In this document: positions 7,051 through 7,499 of the stretch, in pieces
Position numbering within the stretch: position 1 is the stretch's first letter
Layout of the letters: each line of letters starts with the position of its first letter
Source of the DNA: Chitinophagaceae bacterium
GTDB taxonomy: Bacteria; Bacteroidota; Bacteroidia; Chitinophagales; Chitinophagaceae
Assembly: GCA_025455245.1 (NCBI GenBank)
Contig: JALOMX010000090.1
Coordinates: 1-7,499 of the forward strand
Reading direction: 5' to 3'
DNA: 7,499 nt
Translations under genes and position numbers: made by a program
Notes under the pieces: model-generated
What the model was told of the DNA's origin: nothing
Seen by the model: only the letters and a program-made list of their open reading frames with translations
Database searches by the model: none

Positions 7051-7079
7051 TTTCTATTTCTATTTTTCCCTCATCTTTG
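7051..7079 (+). promoter_or_regulatory. Possible promoter for fabD
   Basis: CATCTTTG at 7072-7079 matches the -7 consensus TAnnTTTG except at the first base. TTTC at 7051-7054 is a one-mismatch -33 box with a 17-base spacer. Transcription would start near 7085, about 13 bases before the ATG at 7098. Tentative. The rest of the 186-base gap between the divergent genes (6912-7097) holds only weak inverted repeats. Confidence 0.35.
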
Positions 7080-7097
7080 TCACTAAAATTTTAGATA

Positions 7098-7499
7098 ATG
7101 AGTAAGCATGCTTTTGTATTTCCCGGTCAGGGGGCGCAGTTTTCGGGTATGGGCAGAAACCATTATGATAATAATGAAGCAGCGAGGCAGTTGTTTGAGG
7201 AAGCAAATGAAATTTTGGGATTTCGTATTTCAGACATTATGTTTAGTGGTACCGATGAAGAACTCAAGCAAACAAAAGTTACGCAGCCTGCAATTTTTAT
7301 ACATTCAGTAATAGCATACAAAACATTGGAAAATCCTTCACCTGATATGGTAGCGGGACACTCACTTGGTGAGTTTTCGGCCCTTGTTGCGAATGGTGTT
7401 TTATCCTTTGCTGATGGTTTGAAACTGGTGAGCATCAGGGCCAATGCCATGCAAAAGGCCTGTGAGGCTACTCCAAGTACCATGGCTGCCGTGCTTGGA
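7098..7499 (+). CDS. fabD: Malonyl-CoA:ACP transacylase, N-terminal part (3' end outside window)
   Basis: The first 134 residues of FabD, the cytoplasmic enzyme that moves malonyl from coenzyme A to acyl carrier protein and so feeds type II fatty acid synthesis. Seen: the start MSKHAFVFPGQGAQFSGMG, with the conserved PGQGAQ loop (Gln11); the nucleophile motif GHSLGE with Ser89 (E. coli Ser92); and Arg114 in SIRANAMQ, matching E. coli Arg117, which binds the malonyl carboxylate. The arginine marks a malonyl-specific transacylase. The whole enzyme is usually about 290-310 residues, so somewhat under half is present. The ATG at 7098 directly precedes the conserved first strand. The gene runs off the window edge with no frame disruption, and no other fatty acid synthesis gene is visible beside it. 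An acyltransferase domain of a polyketide synthase is less likely because the protein starts at this domain. Confidence 0.95.
   Translation, partial: MSKHAFVFPGQGAQFSGMGRNHYDNNEAARQLFEEANEILGFRISDIMFSGTDEELKQTKVTQPAIFIHSVIAYKTLENPSPDMVAGHSLGEFSALVANGVLSFADGLKLVSIRANAMQKACEATPSTMAAVLG

Noticed and set aside
7108..7311. Plus-strand open frame overlapping the start of fabD
   Set aside because: The fabD frame starting at 7098 carries GQGAQ, GHSLGE and the conserved arginine; the other frame has none of these.
1..7499. Mobile element, CRISPR array or defence system
   Set aside because: No transposase, integrase, terminal repeats, regularly spaced repeats or defence-type domains were seen; every long open frame with conserved motifs belongs to a housekeeping, hydrolase, transport or envelope family.

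Overview
The window looks like an ordinary chromosomal segment of a member of the Bacteroidota, possibly a Chitinophagales or Sphingobacteriales-like lineage, though the sequence alone does not settle the family. The evidence is a Bacteroidota-type RpoB C-terminus, a GH97 glycosidase (a family concentrated in this phylum), starts without clear Shine-Dalgarno sequences, and several -7 boxes matching or nearly matching the phylum's TAnnTTTG promoter consensus.

Layout: (1) 1-1230 (+) is the 3' third of rpoB, closed by a strong intrinsic terminator at 1260-1298. (2) 1357-3249 (+) encodes a secreted alpha/beta-hydrolase of the CocE/NonD (peptidase S15) group with the residue pattern of alpha-amino acid ester hydrolases. 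(3) 3335-4099 (-) encodes a TauE/SafE (TSUP, YfcA-like) membrane permease, convergent with the hydrolase, with a hairpin between them. (4) 4218-6164 (+) encodes a secreted GH97 glycosidase, divergent from the permease; its promoter is overlaid by a 25-bp near-perfect palindrome. (5) 6174-6911 (-) encodes an exported YkuD_2-type L,D-transpeptidase-like protein, convergent with the glycosidase and only 9 bp away. (6) 7098-7499 (+) is the start of fabD, cut by the window edge.

Gene orientation alternates from the hydrolase onward, so no two complete genes form an obvious operon and the window reads as single-gene transcription units. Three products act at or outside the inner membrane (hydrolase, glycosidase, transpeptidase-like protein), one sits in it (permease), and two are core housekeeping proteins (RpoB, FabD). 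I found no mobile element, CRISPR array, tRNA or rRNA. No stretch over 300 bases lacks a gene.

Nothing here amounts to a convincing new multi-gene system. The points worth a second look are the absence of rpoC after rpoB, the promoter-embedded palindrome upstream of the GH97 gene, the ester-hydrolase carboxylate cluster in the S15-like enzyme, and a lone GH97 gene with no SusC/SusD neighbours in view.
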